Shown here piece after piece: positions 1-11,760 of a DNA stretch of 64,000 nucleotides. Origin of the DNA: Phytophthora hibernalis. Its lineage: Eukaryota > Oomycota > Peronosporomycetes > Peronosporales > Peronosporaceae. The notes under the pieces were generated by a model that saw only the letters and a list, made by a program, of their open reading frames with translations, had not been told where the DNA came from and did not search any database. Both the position numbers and the translations under genes were made by a program. Location: contig JAAKBF010000393.1 in NCBI GenBank assembly GCA_012656075.1, forward strand, positions 147,966-211,965, given 5' to 3'. Numbering within the stretch: position 1 is the stretch's first letter; each line of letters starts with the position of its first letter.

Positions 1-2191
1 TGAATGCCCAGGAAAGAGCGTTCAGAAGACCTTGCGAGTAGAAGCACAACTCCGACAGATAGAGCAAGAAACCGGAAGTAACCCAGTCGACGCCAAACGC
101 CTGCAGCCAGCCAAACAACGTCGGAAGGAAGAGAGCAGCGACCGTAGCCACGCAGCTCGACAACAACTGCCCACTGCTACGGCGTGCACGATCAGCCTGG
201 GGCGGTAGTGACTGCCCGGAAGATCCCGTGTACGCGAGATACACGGCCGTACCCGCAAACGTCAGTGTCAGCGTCGCTGGCAAGTAGAAAAGGAAAACGC
301 GTGCCCAACCAGGACTGTGGCCCACAAAGCATGCACGGCATGGACCAGCTCCATCCGGCAAGAAGCCGATGACACCCGTCAGCAAAGAGAATGCACCCGT
401 AAATGCTGCAGAGCACCAAATCACTACATGATAGACGAACTTGTACTCCACGGTGCTTGAATGTGTCCAGCGCACAGCACGAATCAACTCCAAACCAACC
501 GCAGCACTGAACAGCAAAATAGCGGTGCCGAAGAACTGTTGGGTGCTCTTGAGCAGAGCACAGAAGAAAATGTGGGTCTGGTGACCTCTCCATACTCCGG
601 CCATCCAAAGAGTCAGGTTGTAGCCGAGTGTGCACACCGAAAGCCAAAAGAAGAGCGAGAACGAGCGGAAACTACGCAAAATCGGGTACTGCACAAACGA
701 GGACACGATGAAGCCCGAGCCAACGAGCGAGAGGCCCGACAGGAATAACACTAACACCGCGTGCGTATCCATGTCATACATGTTGAAGCTATTCTCGAAG
801 AACGGCGATGCCTGCTTCGAAGGCAGCAGATCGTTGTCGTTGCTGTCTCCTGCAGCCTTCTCAAAATCTTCCACACCACACAGAGTGGAGTTTGCCGGGC
901 ATGCAAATCCCATTTTTTCTTCTTCACATCGTACAGTGAGTAAAACTTCTTCATGAACACGTCGCCGAGCACCCACATCTCTTGACCACTCGGTTGCACC
1001 AACACAATACAGGTTAGTCCAACGCAAAGCGTGTAATCAGATCCTTCAATACGTAATAATGGTGACCCCGACGCCAATCCGTAGTGGTGGGAAGTCCTCC
1101 GGGGCACAAAGGAAGCACTGGAAGCCGTACTGCACAAATCCGCAGTAGCAACCCTGATTCTGAGCGAACGTTGCCACTTCGTACAGGAAGTTAAGGTACA
1201 GCGTGCCCGGAATGCCAATCAGCGACGTCCCTGAGTCCACAAATGCCACACATCCATCTGCACACGCATTGCGATGCTTGCCAACGTTCACACTGTGCAA
1301 GTGAATTCTCCAGAACGTCCACTGTCCAAACTGCGGCAGCACATCCGTCATCTGCCACGTCGCCTGCATGGATCCCATGAAATCTTCGTCGTATCCACCC
1401 AAATGCAGTTCGGATCCATTGGTGTTGGGGTCCGGGCTCAAATAGAACGCAAAGACCGAGTCCAGCTTCGGATATTGCTCCAGCAACGCGAAGAACAGCG
1501 GCGGGTGCGAGAACGTCGACAGTCCGTCGAACGCCAAGCCTAGCAATCCGTCGGCCTTCATCCTGGCCATGGACTCCTCCTCTGTGCGCACAATGCCCAC
1601 AGTCGTGTCCTGCACCTCAAACTGCGCCACATGCACCACGTCCTGTCCAAAGTGGCCGCTGACCTTTCCACTGCCGTACTGCACTGCGAACGCCGGGTGG
1701 GTCGTGGACTCGTGGTACGTGCTCGACTGCGAGTGGTTGAACCTGTCCAGTCCTGCGCAGGCCTCGCACTTCTTGCCGGGCACCCACAGGTCGCTTGATC
1801 CTGTGTCAAAGCACACGAGAACCTCCTGCGGGGGCGTTCCAATGGCGATGGGGCCGAAGAACTGGAACTCCATGAAGTTCTCCAGCGGCACGTGGCCCTC
1901 AGCCTCCAGCTGCTGTGCACTGTGCAGGACGTCCTGCGCTTGAAGACTGTTGTCTCCATCCTGCAGGACGCTGAGGCTGCTCAGGACACCCTCGACTTCC
2001 ACCGCGTTCGTGGTCACGACGTCGCTGGGCTGCGTGTGAAACTGCAGTAGCTTCTGCGCGCTCCGTCTCTGCGTCGTGGCCGTCAGTGGGATGCGCAGCA
2101 GCGAGTCCGCGCCCTGGGAGGGAAGCACCAGCGCCCCGAGCGCCGCGAGAAGCGTCGCCAATCGCCGCCGGTTCAACATGAAGCACTTCAC
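1..2191 (-). CDS. Receptor-aspartic protease fusion (pepsin-like domain plus 7TM), partial at left edge
   Basis: A secretory signal (MLNRRRLATLLAALGALVL, with an alternative start at 2179) leads into a pepsin-family (A1) aspartic protease. Both catalytic motifs are visible: DTGSSDLWVPG near 1800 and DSGTSLIGIPG near 1220. The strand GQEMWVLGDVFMKKFY closes the fold near 950. Downstream the third minus frame stays open from about 915 to the window edge. It encodes repeated hydrophobic helices, for example AVLVLFLSGLSLVGSGFIV, that fit a 7TM receptor core. Oomycetes are known to carry such GPCR-protease fusions, and that is how I read this gene. The frame changes twice, once near 1046-1075 and once at the six-T run 913-918. 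Each needs only one base, so the gene is either decaying or carries assembly errors. The C-terminus lies outside the window. Confidence 0.85.
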
Positions 2192-3034
2192 TTACGCACT
2201 AGTCGGCAGATTGAGGAATGCGGACGGATTTCGGCGCGGAGGGCGGAGTGATGGTCCCTGAGACACAAATGCTATGCCGAAGCGTTTTCGACGAATGACA
2301 GTGCAGCAAGGCAGAGTTTTCGACCAATGGGGGACACTGTCTCCGATACAGGGGTAGGGGTATGGATCGACAGAAGAGGGAAAGCCAAAGATCGCATGAA
2401 CTCAGATTCAAATTGTGTTACACAAAGACTGCAACAGCGTGGCAACGACAACCAATGGATACATTATGGAAGTTAAATCTCACCGCAGCGTGTTGAGTCC
2501 GTTGACTTGATTGCCAACCTCTCGTTTGGATCAAACCGACACATGCGCTGCACCAGAGCAAACTCTTCCTCACTGCAATTGAAACCACTGGGATTTGGTT
2601 CCGTCTATCTCGGCGAGTGGATACACGCTCGAGTAACAAGCGATGCGTCGTACTCCTTGGCCGATTCGCTTGTATATTCGATTAGTAGTAGTGGGCTGAT
2701 TAACGAAGTGACCGCACGCTTGGCCTTCGTTATATCAACCGCCTTACTTAGCACATATGTAGCTCGTTTTACTACTGCGTGTTCAGCTCGAATTACAGCA
2801 ATTCTAAGTCCTCTTTCGGTCGGTCGTGTCATCGATACGCTCCAAAAGCGCAGGCAAGTTCCTCAATTGCTCGAATACCTCGACTTGTTGCTCTTTTCGG
2901 CTCGGCACAAATAGTTTTCCGTGAATGACGTAGTCTTGCATGGAAGTGTAAAGATAAGTCGGCAATGCAACGACGCACGAAAATACCTATTTATGTACCG
3001 AATTAGCGCCAACGCCCCCACTGCTGCCGACTAA
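2192..3034. other. Intergenic stretch without a recognisable gene
   Basis: Short open frames exist here (the longest is about 135 codons, at 2507-2914) but none shows a known motif, signal peptide or plausible composition. The first part is the promoter side of the receptor-protease gene, which starts at 2191 and runs leftward. Confidence 0.6.
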
Positions 3035-4740
3035 ATGAAGGCAAGACGTCCTGCTGAAGCCTCTCGAAAAGCCATTACAGGCAATCATTCACGCCCGGAG
3101 GAAGTATTAGTCTGGCGTGGGACTGTGCTTCGTGATATGAACAAGATGAAGGCAGAAACATACCTACTGACCAATGTACACGCCATTCGATCCTGCACGG
3201 TGGGTTTCTCAATGCCCATTCTTGGACGGTTTTTCCTTCATCAGTGTATGTCGGCTGTCAGTGGGGATGATCTACACGATCGAAGAACCACGATGACCGA
3301 CGCCTTCCGCGATTCTGTCGCCATCTACGAGTCTTGGCGAGGAGGGACCCCTCGCGCGAGCAGAACCTGCATCCATCGTGGTTGGGCAGGTTGAGGCTAC
3401 GGCCATGACTACTGAGACTCAAAACCATTTCAAGCTTAATTTTTACCGACGCTTCAAACAGTATCTTTGTCAACGGTACGGACTGACAGGACGCGACCAC
3501 GACTTCGTCCTCAAAGATATACTGGCTCCCGAGTACGGTGGAAATGACGAAATCGTTCTTCGTTACCGAAGCATCATCACTCGTAACAAGGACGGCTACC
3601 TAGATCAGAGTGCCAACTCACTACTTCCTGTCATTTACCATTTCCTCTCCTTCATCGAGAGCTACAACCTGGAGCATTTGGGTGAAGTGAGCTTTAAAAT
3701 GGCAATGGCGCGTACATACTCTCTTCTTCCCACTAAACGAGGATTCGTCTGCTCGCACTTCACAATGTCCTCACGAGGTTCGCTGCCTTGCTCAAGTTAA
3801 GCGAGTACAACGTGCCAGTTGAAGGCAGACAGTGGAACGCCATCAAGAGTGCGGCGTGGAATCTGCTTTTCGACGTGCGCGAGGTGGAGTCATTTAACAG
3901 GGATGGTACGCCTAGCCGTTCGTTTGCCGAAGAAATCGCGACGGACGGAAAGTCAGTTAGCGTGGTCGTGCGTAAACCCGCTCGCGCTCCGCTTCGCTCG
4001 CGATGTCAGAGGCGACGGCTGCGAAGTTTTGGACTGTGTGGGAGTAGACCCCGGGCACCGTGACATGATTGTTGCCACCAACAATCATGGAGATACCATT
4101 CGCTGCTCTTCGAAGGAGTTCTACCGTGACGCATCCTACACAGCAGGCAACAAAACTACTCGACACTGGTTCAACTACGAAAACACCGCCGTCACCGAGG
4201 CTCTACAGTACATGCCTACCAAGAAGTCCTGCTCCTTGGTTTAGATCAGGAGTACGTAGAGTACATGGTGCCACGCTTTGACATGCTGCTGGCCTTCATG
4301 CGCAAAACGTTTCGAGACCTTCACTTCCGTCGTTACTGCCAGTCCCGCAAGAAGCTCCATCAGCTGTGCATGTTTGTTGTTGCTGGCAGAGCCCCTGCCT
4401 CAACTATGGTTTCGTCTAAAAGTGTCTCGGTGGCGCATGCAAGCGGTTTATGTGGAAGCTATCGAAATACTGCAAAGTGGAGCTGGAGTCTGAGTATTGA
4501 ACTAGCAAAGTTCACCACGGCTGCTCGCACGAAAATGCGGGCGATCTCGTCAACCAGTACCAACGACGAGAATGCAGAGATGGCATAGTTCGCAATTGCA
4601 AGATTCACTGTGTACTCCATTGTAACGCAAAAATGGCGGCTGCGGTATTACCGTGAATCGCGATGTGAACGCCTCCTGCAATATCCTGCACACGTTCCAA
4701 CAGCGGCTGCGCGGACAATGAATTTGCCAATAGTCTTCAT
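3035..4740 (+). pseudogene. Fanzor (eukaryotic TnpB-like RNA-guided nuclease), decayed
   Basis: Conserved pieces appear in order across all three plus frames. The N-terminal helix block with ETYLLTNVHAIR is at about 3156-3194. ATDGKSVSVVVRKP follows near 3937-3978. The RuvC-I signature GVDPGHRDMIV lies at about 4039-4072, then a basic helix with FRRYCQSRKKLHQLC near 4330-4368. The RuvC-II Glu segment ends in a TGA where the family has Arg (EY-stop-TSK, about 4497-4511). A zinc-ribbon-like stretch leads to the RuvC-III motif NRDVNAS near 4650. Active members of this family cut DNA guided by an RNA encoded at the element end. This copy has at least four frame changes plus the stop and cannot make an active protein. 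No terminal repeats or guide RNA end could be recognised, and scraps of unrelated genes follow directly. Confidence 0.85.
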
Positions 4741-4817
4741 GGCGGCGTTCTTCGTGGCCTTGCCGTACATGCCGACTGGTTCTTGCGCTTTTTGTAAGAG
4801 GACGACTCAGCAATAGA

Positions 4818-5420
4818 TTGACACAACCCGACCGGCTTCAGTTACCGACACGAATTAACCAGATTTGGGCTGTACCAGCAGCACGCTCTAGAGCTACTGC
4901 TATCTCAGTAAAGCTGATCTCTCAAATGCGCAGTGACGATCCTCTTGGTCGCCCTTCCGCTTCGGAGGTTGTGCGCAGTCTAGAACTGCTCGCAAAAGGG
5001 TTTCAAGAACACGAGCTTCGGTCTGTAGAACTTGAGGTGGTGCCGGTATGTTGGAGCAGCCTCGGTGGGTTTTGCATTTGCTTAGGAAACGCAACTGTCC
5101 CGGTATCAAGCCTTCTTGCCGAAATTGACGACAATTGCACCGTTCTATGTGTGACGCTGTATGACCGCCTTGTGGATATTTTCAGTCAGCTGAAACGAAG
5201 ACGTATCAAAGAAGCTCCTCGATAGGTTCAACGTCATTATTTTGGACTTCCACAAGCGTGATGACGATAATACTGCTTCAGTACATAGGGATCTCGACAG
5301 GTTCATGACATCCTACTATATATCTCGCTCAGACCCGTTATATCAGTGGGGGCAGCTACGTGTAGTGTTACCGTCTATAGAAGAACTGAATGAGGTACCA
5401 ATCGAATCGTTTCTTTTCAT
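4818..5420 (+). pseudogene. Possible protein-kinase-type gene remnant
   Basis: The segment near 4910-5000 reads ISQMRSDDPLGRPSASEVV followed by a Leu-rich helix. This resembles the end of a protein kinase C-lobe, where an RP motif is followed by a helix. A stop at 5223-5225 interrupts the frame, and the next open frame, with ILDFHKRDDDNTAS, seems to continue it. No catalytic loop, DFG motif or ATP site is present, so only a terminal piece could be left. The assignment rests on one short motif. Confidence 0.3.
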
Positions 5421-5499
5421 CCACAACTTTCAAACGACCAACCGGAGTACGAAAAGAAAAGTTAAAGCGGATGTTAAGGTTATGCTCTTGCTTCAACCT

Positions 5500-5800
5500 A
5501 AACAATACTGGTACCCCTCGACCACTCGAGGATTTTCCAGCGATGACGCAGCACTGTCGCGCTACGTCAGCCTTTGCTCTTCGTTCCTACAGTATTGTGG
5601 CGGACATCAACTGCCGGTCCAATAAAGTCACGGGCATTTATATGTCGACAACAAGGTGTACTACGCGGCGTGGCTCAGTGCCGATAAGTGCTGCATATAT
5701 GGCATCCAAATGTTTCCCGTGTCGGAGTTTGTACGTACCAAGCAGTTTGCCAAAGGGAGTGGAGCAGTTGCTGGGCAAGGAGACTACCATCACGCGCGTG
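5500..5800 (+). pseudogene. Fragment resembling glycoside hydrolase family 81 (endo-1,3-beta-glucanase)
   Basis: Two adjoining frames give NKVTGIY and then YVDNKVYYAAWLSADKC followed by IYGIQMFPVSEFVR, at about 5622-5750. This matches the stretch of GH81 enzymes where an NKV/NKM-G motif precedes a Trp-rich strand and a (H/Y)GIQM(L/F)P motif. The frame changes by one base around 5640, and no N- or C-terminal remainder of the enzyme is present. It is a short dead scrap between the Fanzor remnant and the Gypsy debris. Confidence 0.45.
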
Positions 5801-5899
5801 GACTCGGGTTCAGAAAATCAAGATGAACTATGGCCTCAAACATACTGTACATGGCCTCCAGCTTCGCCGAGTAGAAGCACTGTCATGGCCGCTGGATAA

Positions 5900-6659
5900 T
5901 ACCTTGTTGTGAATTTCTGTATGTATTACTGGCAGCACGTAGATATACGTTCGAATGATCAGTTCACAACGTTTGCGCCCACCGTTTCCTTGACGTCTGC
6001 AAGTACGTTTAGTTGTGTTTGGGTGAGATCCTTTTAGAGGATGCCCTTATGTGGAAGTATCGAAACGTGAGCATGTTTTCCTAGCTGTCGACACCCATCG
6101 GGTTGGGAGTAGCGGATCGTTGGTTGGCGTAGCTAGGATTTCCGTTTCGGACACTATATATTGGCATGGATCCGCTATCCCAGCCTACGCGCAGCCCTAG
6201 TTTACTGTTCGCATCCGCTGTATCTGCACAGGGATTCGTCCCAGTTAGGCCCTGGTTTCTCCGTCGGTGGCTGGATCTCGGATTAAAAGAAGCGATTCTG
6301 ATTGGCCGGTGGTTTATTCTCCGACGAGGGGTGGGAATATATTGAGGATAATATTCCGAGATAGATATAAAGTCGAAGAGGCAGTTGCCAGACCGTCAAA
6401 TCATGCAAAATCATGAAGTGCGACAAAAATATGCGATGTTACACCCCTTCAACAACCAATCTCCATCCTTTACTAGACAACCTTTATTCATATCACTTTA
6501 CAAAAACGACGTTGGGATTTTCTAGTACAACCAATCACATTTTATTTAGCATGATTCTGACTAGTTTACGCTGCGTAATTGCCCTGATCCTGCTTATCCG
6601 TAGAAATACTGACCAATCAAGATACCTCATTGTAGGTCATAAACGACTCATTTCTTAAG
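5900..6659 (+). other. Non-coding stretch upstream of the plus-strand gag; possible LTR/leader
   Basis: The sequence contains TATA-like motifs (near 6157 and 6365) and lies just before a gag reading frame, where a 5' LTR and leader would sit. No repeated LTR partner can be recognised in the window, because the element is truncated in its reverse transcriptase. The LTR call is positional only. Nothing here looks coding. Confidence 0.3.
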
Positions 6660-7440
6660 GCCAGCCCCATTGCGCTCTTCCATCGATCACGAGATCCCTG
6701 AAGCAAAGCGGCGAGTGTCAACTCCCTCGCACGCGTCCAAGAACAATGCCGTTAAGATGGAGACATCATCTTATTCTGGCGTGGGTCCCAATCGCCTTCC
6801 TCTGAATCGCTGGTTCAGCGAAATCGACATCGCGATCGCCTTGAGACTAATCGAGGCGCCATCGGTCATGGTGAACTTCCTGCTGTCCGTTTATCCAGAA
6901 AGGCGAAGGAGTGAGCCCTTGGTAAACTCGTAGTCGACCAACATGCGTTCCCGACTCTGGAGGCGCTTCAGAGTGACCTACGTCTCGCATTCGAGCCACC
7001 GCAGGACGAATCGCGTGTCCGAGCGATATTCTCTGCTATAAAACAAGACAAAATGTCCATGCATGACTACGTCCAGAAAACAAGACACCTCGCATCGTGC
7101 ATCCTCACGAAGCCGATCGACATGGCTGCACAAGTCCATCTCTTTGTGTTCGGTATGCGCGAAGGTATGACACGATACTGTCTCACGGGGCCGAGCCCGC
7201 CACGTTGGAAGAAGCATTCGCCCTCGCGTTGCGCGAAGACTATGTGGTGACGCCGTCGTGCCCTAAGATGATGCCTGCAGAGACTCAGGTGTCGGCACCT
7301 GAGCCAATGGAGATCGACGCGTCACAGAGTCGACAAGGGTCGACCTCTGGCAGAGGGCGTGGTTCCAGGAGCGACAACTCGCTGAACCGCTTCCGCTGCG
7401 GGAAGCTTGGACATCGCGCGGCGGTGTGCCATACTAACGT
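6660..7440 (+). pseudogene. Gypsy-type Gag remnant (plus-strand element)
   Basis: Shifting frames encode a capsid-like region (LGKLVVDQHAFPTLEALQ, FSAIKQDKMSMHDYVQ, VHLFVFGMREGM), a Gly/Arg/Ser-rich linker, and a zinc knuckle CGKLGHRAAVC near 7397-7430. The first knuckle cysteine is replaced by Arg, and an in-frame TGA near 6911 stands where Trp is expected. The gag stops abruptly after the knuckle, where minus-strand integrase sequence begins. The same-strand protease and reverse transcriptase resume near 14.6 kb, so this is the left part of a split element. Confidence 0.75.
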
Positions 7441-7830
7441 AGCGATTACCAGGCTCTGTGACTGGCAGCGAGCCAGCGACATCTATTGCTCACCTATCAC
7501 ACACGTCACCGGACCGAACGCTCCGCAACGGCGGCACCACCATCTTTGGCCGCGCTTTGCGTGAACCACAATCTTGGCACGCAGCTACCCAGTCGCGAGA
7601 ACACCTTCTCTCATGTGCGGTCACCAGTATGTGCGTTGCAGCCGCTCATATGTCTGCGGACCCCGTAGGTGGCCAGCCCAAATACTGTCGTGGTCCTCCT
7701 TGAAGACTTGGGCCCAGTATACTGCAGGCAAGACCATTCTGCTCTCGCCGCCGTAAACTTCGGAGCACACGATGCCGTGCGCGTCTGTGAAGACTTTCTG
7801 TCCTCTATATGCACCTCTCATCACGAACGT
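7441..7830 (-). pseudogene. Integrase N-terminal part of the minus-strand Gypsy element
   Basis: The HHCC zinc-binding domain is recognisable: FKEDHDSIWAGHLRGPQTYERL is followed by TYW and then, one frame over, WVAACQDCGSRKARP. The catalytic core begins with AIDVAGSLPVTEPGNRYV, in which the Asp of IDV is the first catalytic residue. Homology ends there; the remaining catalytic Asp and Glu and the 3' LTR are missing. Two stops and one frame change occur within the fragment. Confidence 0.75.
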
Positions 7831-8280
7831 CTACACCTTTACAGACTCAGCCTGCTCCGCTTTACATCTTCGTCCGTAAATTGAGCGATTCCCAACTCGG
7901 CTGCCGCCACGCGCTGCACGATTGCCGTCTGCACCACTTCCTTGGTCGCGCGTTCAATTTCTGCATCCAACTCGCCCTAACTGTCAGCCTTAGCCGTATT
8001 TGGTGCAGCCGTCGCAGCACTAGCTACTGTCGCTCGCACTGCTACCGGAACACGCTTTGCTTGGTTGCCACATGCGGATACTGCTGCCGCTATCTCCACC
8101 ATCGACAAATGTGCTTCCGCACGTTTGTTCACCTGCGCTGCTGCTACCACTTCCTACTGCATATATGTGTCCGCCATACTGTCTGTCGCCGTGCTCACGT
8201 ACACACTGCTGGTGCTTGCGCTTCCTCCTGCAGCCGTACACTGCTTGACAATGGCGGGGTCGTCAACTGCCGCCTTCACT

Positions 8281-9640
8281 TCACTCCGTCTGCGTCTTCA
8301 TCTTGTAGGGGCCACGAGAGAGCGCGACTGCTACGTCGTTCTCCTTCCCCGGCCGGTAGACCACCTCGAAGTCGAATTCTTGCAAGGTAAGTGCCCAGCG
8401 GTGTAGACGACCTGCTGGCTCTTTTGTGGTCATCAACCACTTGAGTGCCACATGATCGGTAACGATTGTAAATCTAGATGCGGCCTGAACAAGCGCGCGT
8501 CCCACACGATTGCCAAACACTCGAGCTCAGAACTACTGTACTTGGCCACCGTCCGACTGTTTACTTTAGATGCGTACGCCACAGGTTGGTCCCCTTGCCT
8601 TGGTCTTGGGAGAGCACCGCTCCCAACCCTGTCTTTGACGCATCGGTAGACAGCTTGAATGGCAACTTATAGTCCGGATAGATCAGCACTGTCTTGCGAC
8701 TCAGCCAGGCCTTGGCCCATTCAAACGCTTCTTCTTGTTCACTGCCCCATTCCCATTCGCTAGTCTTCCTTAGCAGCTTAGTCATTGGCGACATACGAGC
8801 GCTAAAAGACGGCAGAAACCGCCTATAATATCCAGCAAGAGGCACAAATCTGCGGACACCAGCAACTTCAACTGGTCTCGGGAAGTCAGCCACAGCTTTG
8901 ACAAGCCGCTTTGTGGGTTGTATCCCTTGTGTAGTCAAATCATGGTCTACATATTCCATTCGTGTAGTCGCAAATGAGCTCTTCGACGGTTTCAAACTTA
9001 GTCCAGCAGCCGACAATCTCTCAAGAACCACAGCGAGCTCCACCACATGCTGCGCGACAGATCCTTTCGTAAAGATGATAACATCGACTAAGTAGACCAA
9101 ACATCATATCCACGCAGCACGCAATCCATTAGCCGCTGAAACGTGCTCGGGGCGTTGCACAGAACAAAATGCATGCGGCAGAATTGGAACAGGCCGCGCT
9201 GCGTTGTGAATGCCGTCTTAGGTTTGTCTTGCTGAGCAACCGCGAGCTGCCAGTAGCGAGTGTAAGGCTAGGCTTGTGAATCGCCGCAAATCGTAGAGTG
9301 CTTCCAGTGTTTCGTCCACGCGCGGCAGCGGATACACATCTTTCACCGTCACGGCATTCAATGCCCTGTAGTCAATGCAGAATCTCACGCTTCCGTCCTT
9401 CTTGCGCACTAGGACGACCTGGAATCCCCATGCGCCCAAGCCTTCCTCGATCACGCCCTCTTCCAACATCTCATCGACTTCCTTGTCGATGATCTATCTC
9501 GTTCTCGGACACTGCGTGCCGACGTCTGCGCATCATGATTGGCGCAGCGTCGCCAGTGTTGATGTGATGCACGACTTCAGTTTGTGCCAGCGGCGGGCAT
9601 CCTTTCTTCTACTCGACGATACCAGCGTGATGTCGTAACA
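8281..9640 (-). pseudogene. Reverse transcriptase and RNase H of the minus-strand Gypsy element
   Basis: The RT start is clear at 9218-9469 (KKDGSVRFCIDYRALNAVTV). After a frame change comes the catalytic loop region. It reads YLVDVIIFTKG instead of the usual Y-x-D-D, so the active site is lost. The thumb and connection (FVPLAGYYRRFLPSFSARM) lead to RNase H with LSTDASKTGLGAVLSQ, and to the terminal part FTIVTDHVALKWLM ending at 8281. The order and motifs are those of Ty3/Gypsy pol. Confidence 0.85.
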
Positions 9641-9675
9641 AAGCGATAACTAAGTCGCGATCAGTCGGCTCCATC

Positions 9676-10415
9676 TTACCAATCTCGAGCGTGTCTTCGT
9701 TGGTCAGTGGCTTGGTGTCGCTCTTCTTTCAGCGTATTTAACCATTCAGCGACTCGTGCCCGCTCTAACTCTCCGCTCATGGCCAACAACTGTATGTTTT
9801 CGTCCGTGGGTATCCACGTGCCCAGTACTTCTCGAGCAGGCAGTTTCTCCCATCGTCCTTCCACGTTTAACACAGCTACATGAATCACTCCGTCTTTCAC
9901 CGTATTTACCGTAGGCGCAAGTAATAGGTCCCTCTTTGACGTTGGCTTCGGCAAAAATACCCCTTCGTTCCATCAGCAGCGTCCACTGTCATCCGCACCA
10001 TACTTCGGGTGATCGTGCCCAACTTCACAGTCTTCGCCAGCCTCACTGTCGCTTGCCATTCCCGGGGTGCCTTCATCAACGGCATCACACCATGACACGT
10101 GAATGGCAAGATGATCTTCCTGTTCTCGTCGTCGCGGTACTTCAACTGCCGCTTCCCGAAGTCCATCTTCACTTTGCGTTCCGCCATCCAGTCCTCGCCA
10201 ATGAGTAAGTCGCCTCCTTGACCGTCGACCAGAAGAGCATTCACAGCGACCCTCTGCTGATAGATGGTGGTGCCCACGAACTGCCACACTCCGATCACAC
10301 GAAGCTGTCCGCCTCCGAAACCTTCAACAATGTCCACGGGTCCTTCGCGAGTCAAACACCGTCCATACTTTCTCAATTCGATGCCGGCGATGCTGAACTG
10401 CGCGCACGTATCCAA
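9676..10415 (-). pseudogene. Retropepsin and spacer of the minus-strand Gypsy element
   Basis: The frame at 9906-10415 begins with a retroviral-type protease motif, MDTCAQFSIAGIEL. The catalytic D-T/S-G here reads D-T-C, an active-site variant or mutation. Later strands give LLIGEDWMAERKVKMDFG, matching the usual (I/L)(I/L)G-x-D-(W/F) flap-side segment. The next frame (9676-9954) is the pol linker leading to RT, including VLGTWIPTDENIQLL. Confidence 0.7.
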
Positions 10416-10421
10416 CCTGGC

Positions 10422-11760
10422 TTAAAGCACGCACTTCTTCGCTACCGCCAATAACGCCGTGGGCAGACTTGTCATAGTGCCGCTGTTTGCAGCCCGTACG
10501 TGCCCCTTACGCAGAATCTTGCCGTCAGCACCTGGGACCAGCTCCACGTCACCGTAGCCGCCACGTTTCTCGTACTGGTAGGGCGGTTGCGCTTTGTCCG
10601 TCTTCTTCGCTGCCCTAGCATTCCGTCCTGCAGCAGCTGCTGCTATCTTCTGCTGCGGCTCGCTCTTGTTCTGCAGCCGCCGTACTCGACGTGCTGCGCG
10701 AAACGTCTTGGCCTCTTTCAGTGCTCGCCGCCTCAGCGCACGCATCTCGGACAGAGAACCCGTCTCCTCAAGGAACTGCGGTGCGTTGACCTCGTACGCG
10801 CGGACGTACTGCAGCCACTCATCGTCCACTAATCGTCGCTTGGTCACGTTGCTGTTTGCAGTCTTGTGCCATTACTGACACTATCGGCGGCGTGCTTGAC
10901 TTCAATTTCGGCCGCTCTCGCTCCGCTTTCCGCACGCTTACCACCGCCTCCTGCATTGATAGACGGCGCTCTTCGCGTCGTACGTCACGTTCCGCCTCGC
11001 GAAGATCGGTGAGTATCTGCCTCATCATTGCCCGCAACACCCTGGCTCGCTCTTGGTGCTCTTCGCGAAACTCAGTCGCCAACATCCCGTTCGCCACAGC
11101 CATTTCATCCTCTGCCCAGCGTTGTCGTCGTTGTTGCGCTTCTGTGCGGCCTCCACTGAATAGAAACGGGAATCGCTGGATGCCCTGCGGTGGCACACGT
11201 AGGGTCGGCTCCACGCGTACGGCTGCGTCATAACTGGATCACCTTGGACACCGCTGCATCACACTCCTTGCTCGCTTCGTCCAGCGTGGCTGCTGTTTCA
11301 CGGATCGACACAGCTTCCTTGGCGTCACTGCTTGATCTATCATGGTCGCTGGCTGATCGGCCTCAACCATCTTCTTATGTCGCTATACGTGCTTGCTTAC
11401 ACCTCCGGCGCATGCCCACCACTCGCTCCTCCTGCTGACCAACTTCGTCACTCTTTTCCTTGATTTCACCACGGGTAAGTTCTTCAATGCCACTCTTCCC
11501 CTTGGTGAGGCCACCGCCCTGGTGCTGGGATCGTACATCTTCATCTTCCTCGCGTACGCGCATCTTCTTTCTCTGTTCTTGCTTCTTGGCGGAGTCTGCA
11601 GTACGCGCGATCACGGACGCTACATCCTGGGAGCATTTGTCTTCTCTGCCTGGGTACGTTTCCCGCGGCCGCTGTAGTTGTCGGCGCGGTGACGCTTGGG
11701 TTGGTCGTAACTTGTGCTGTCGGCTGCTGCTGCGTTGTCACGGGCTTCTGACTGCCTAGC
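10422..11760 (-). pseudogene. Arg-rich coiled-coil linker between Gag and protease (minus-strand Gypsy)
   Basis: Two frames (10819-11214 and 10422-10847) encode highly charged helices such as REEHQERARVLRAMMRQIL and LRRRALKEAKTFRAARRVRR, followed by an Ala/Lys-rich stretch. No enzymatic motif is present. The position between the zinc knuckle and the retropepsin suggests extra Gag or linker sequence, which is larger than in many Ty3/Gypsy elements. Confidence 0.5.

Noticed and set aside
2507..2914. 135-codon plus-strand frame between the protease and the Fanzor remnant
   Set aside because: There is no domain, signal or repeat support, and a similar-sized frame exists on the other strand.
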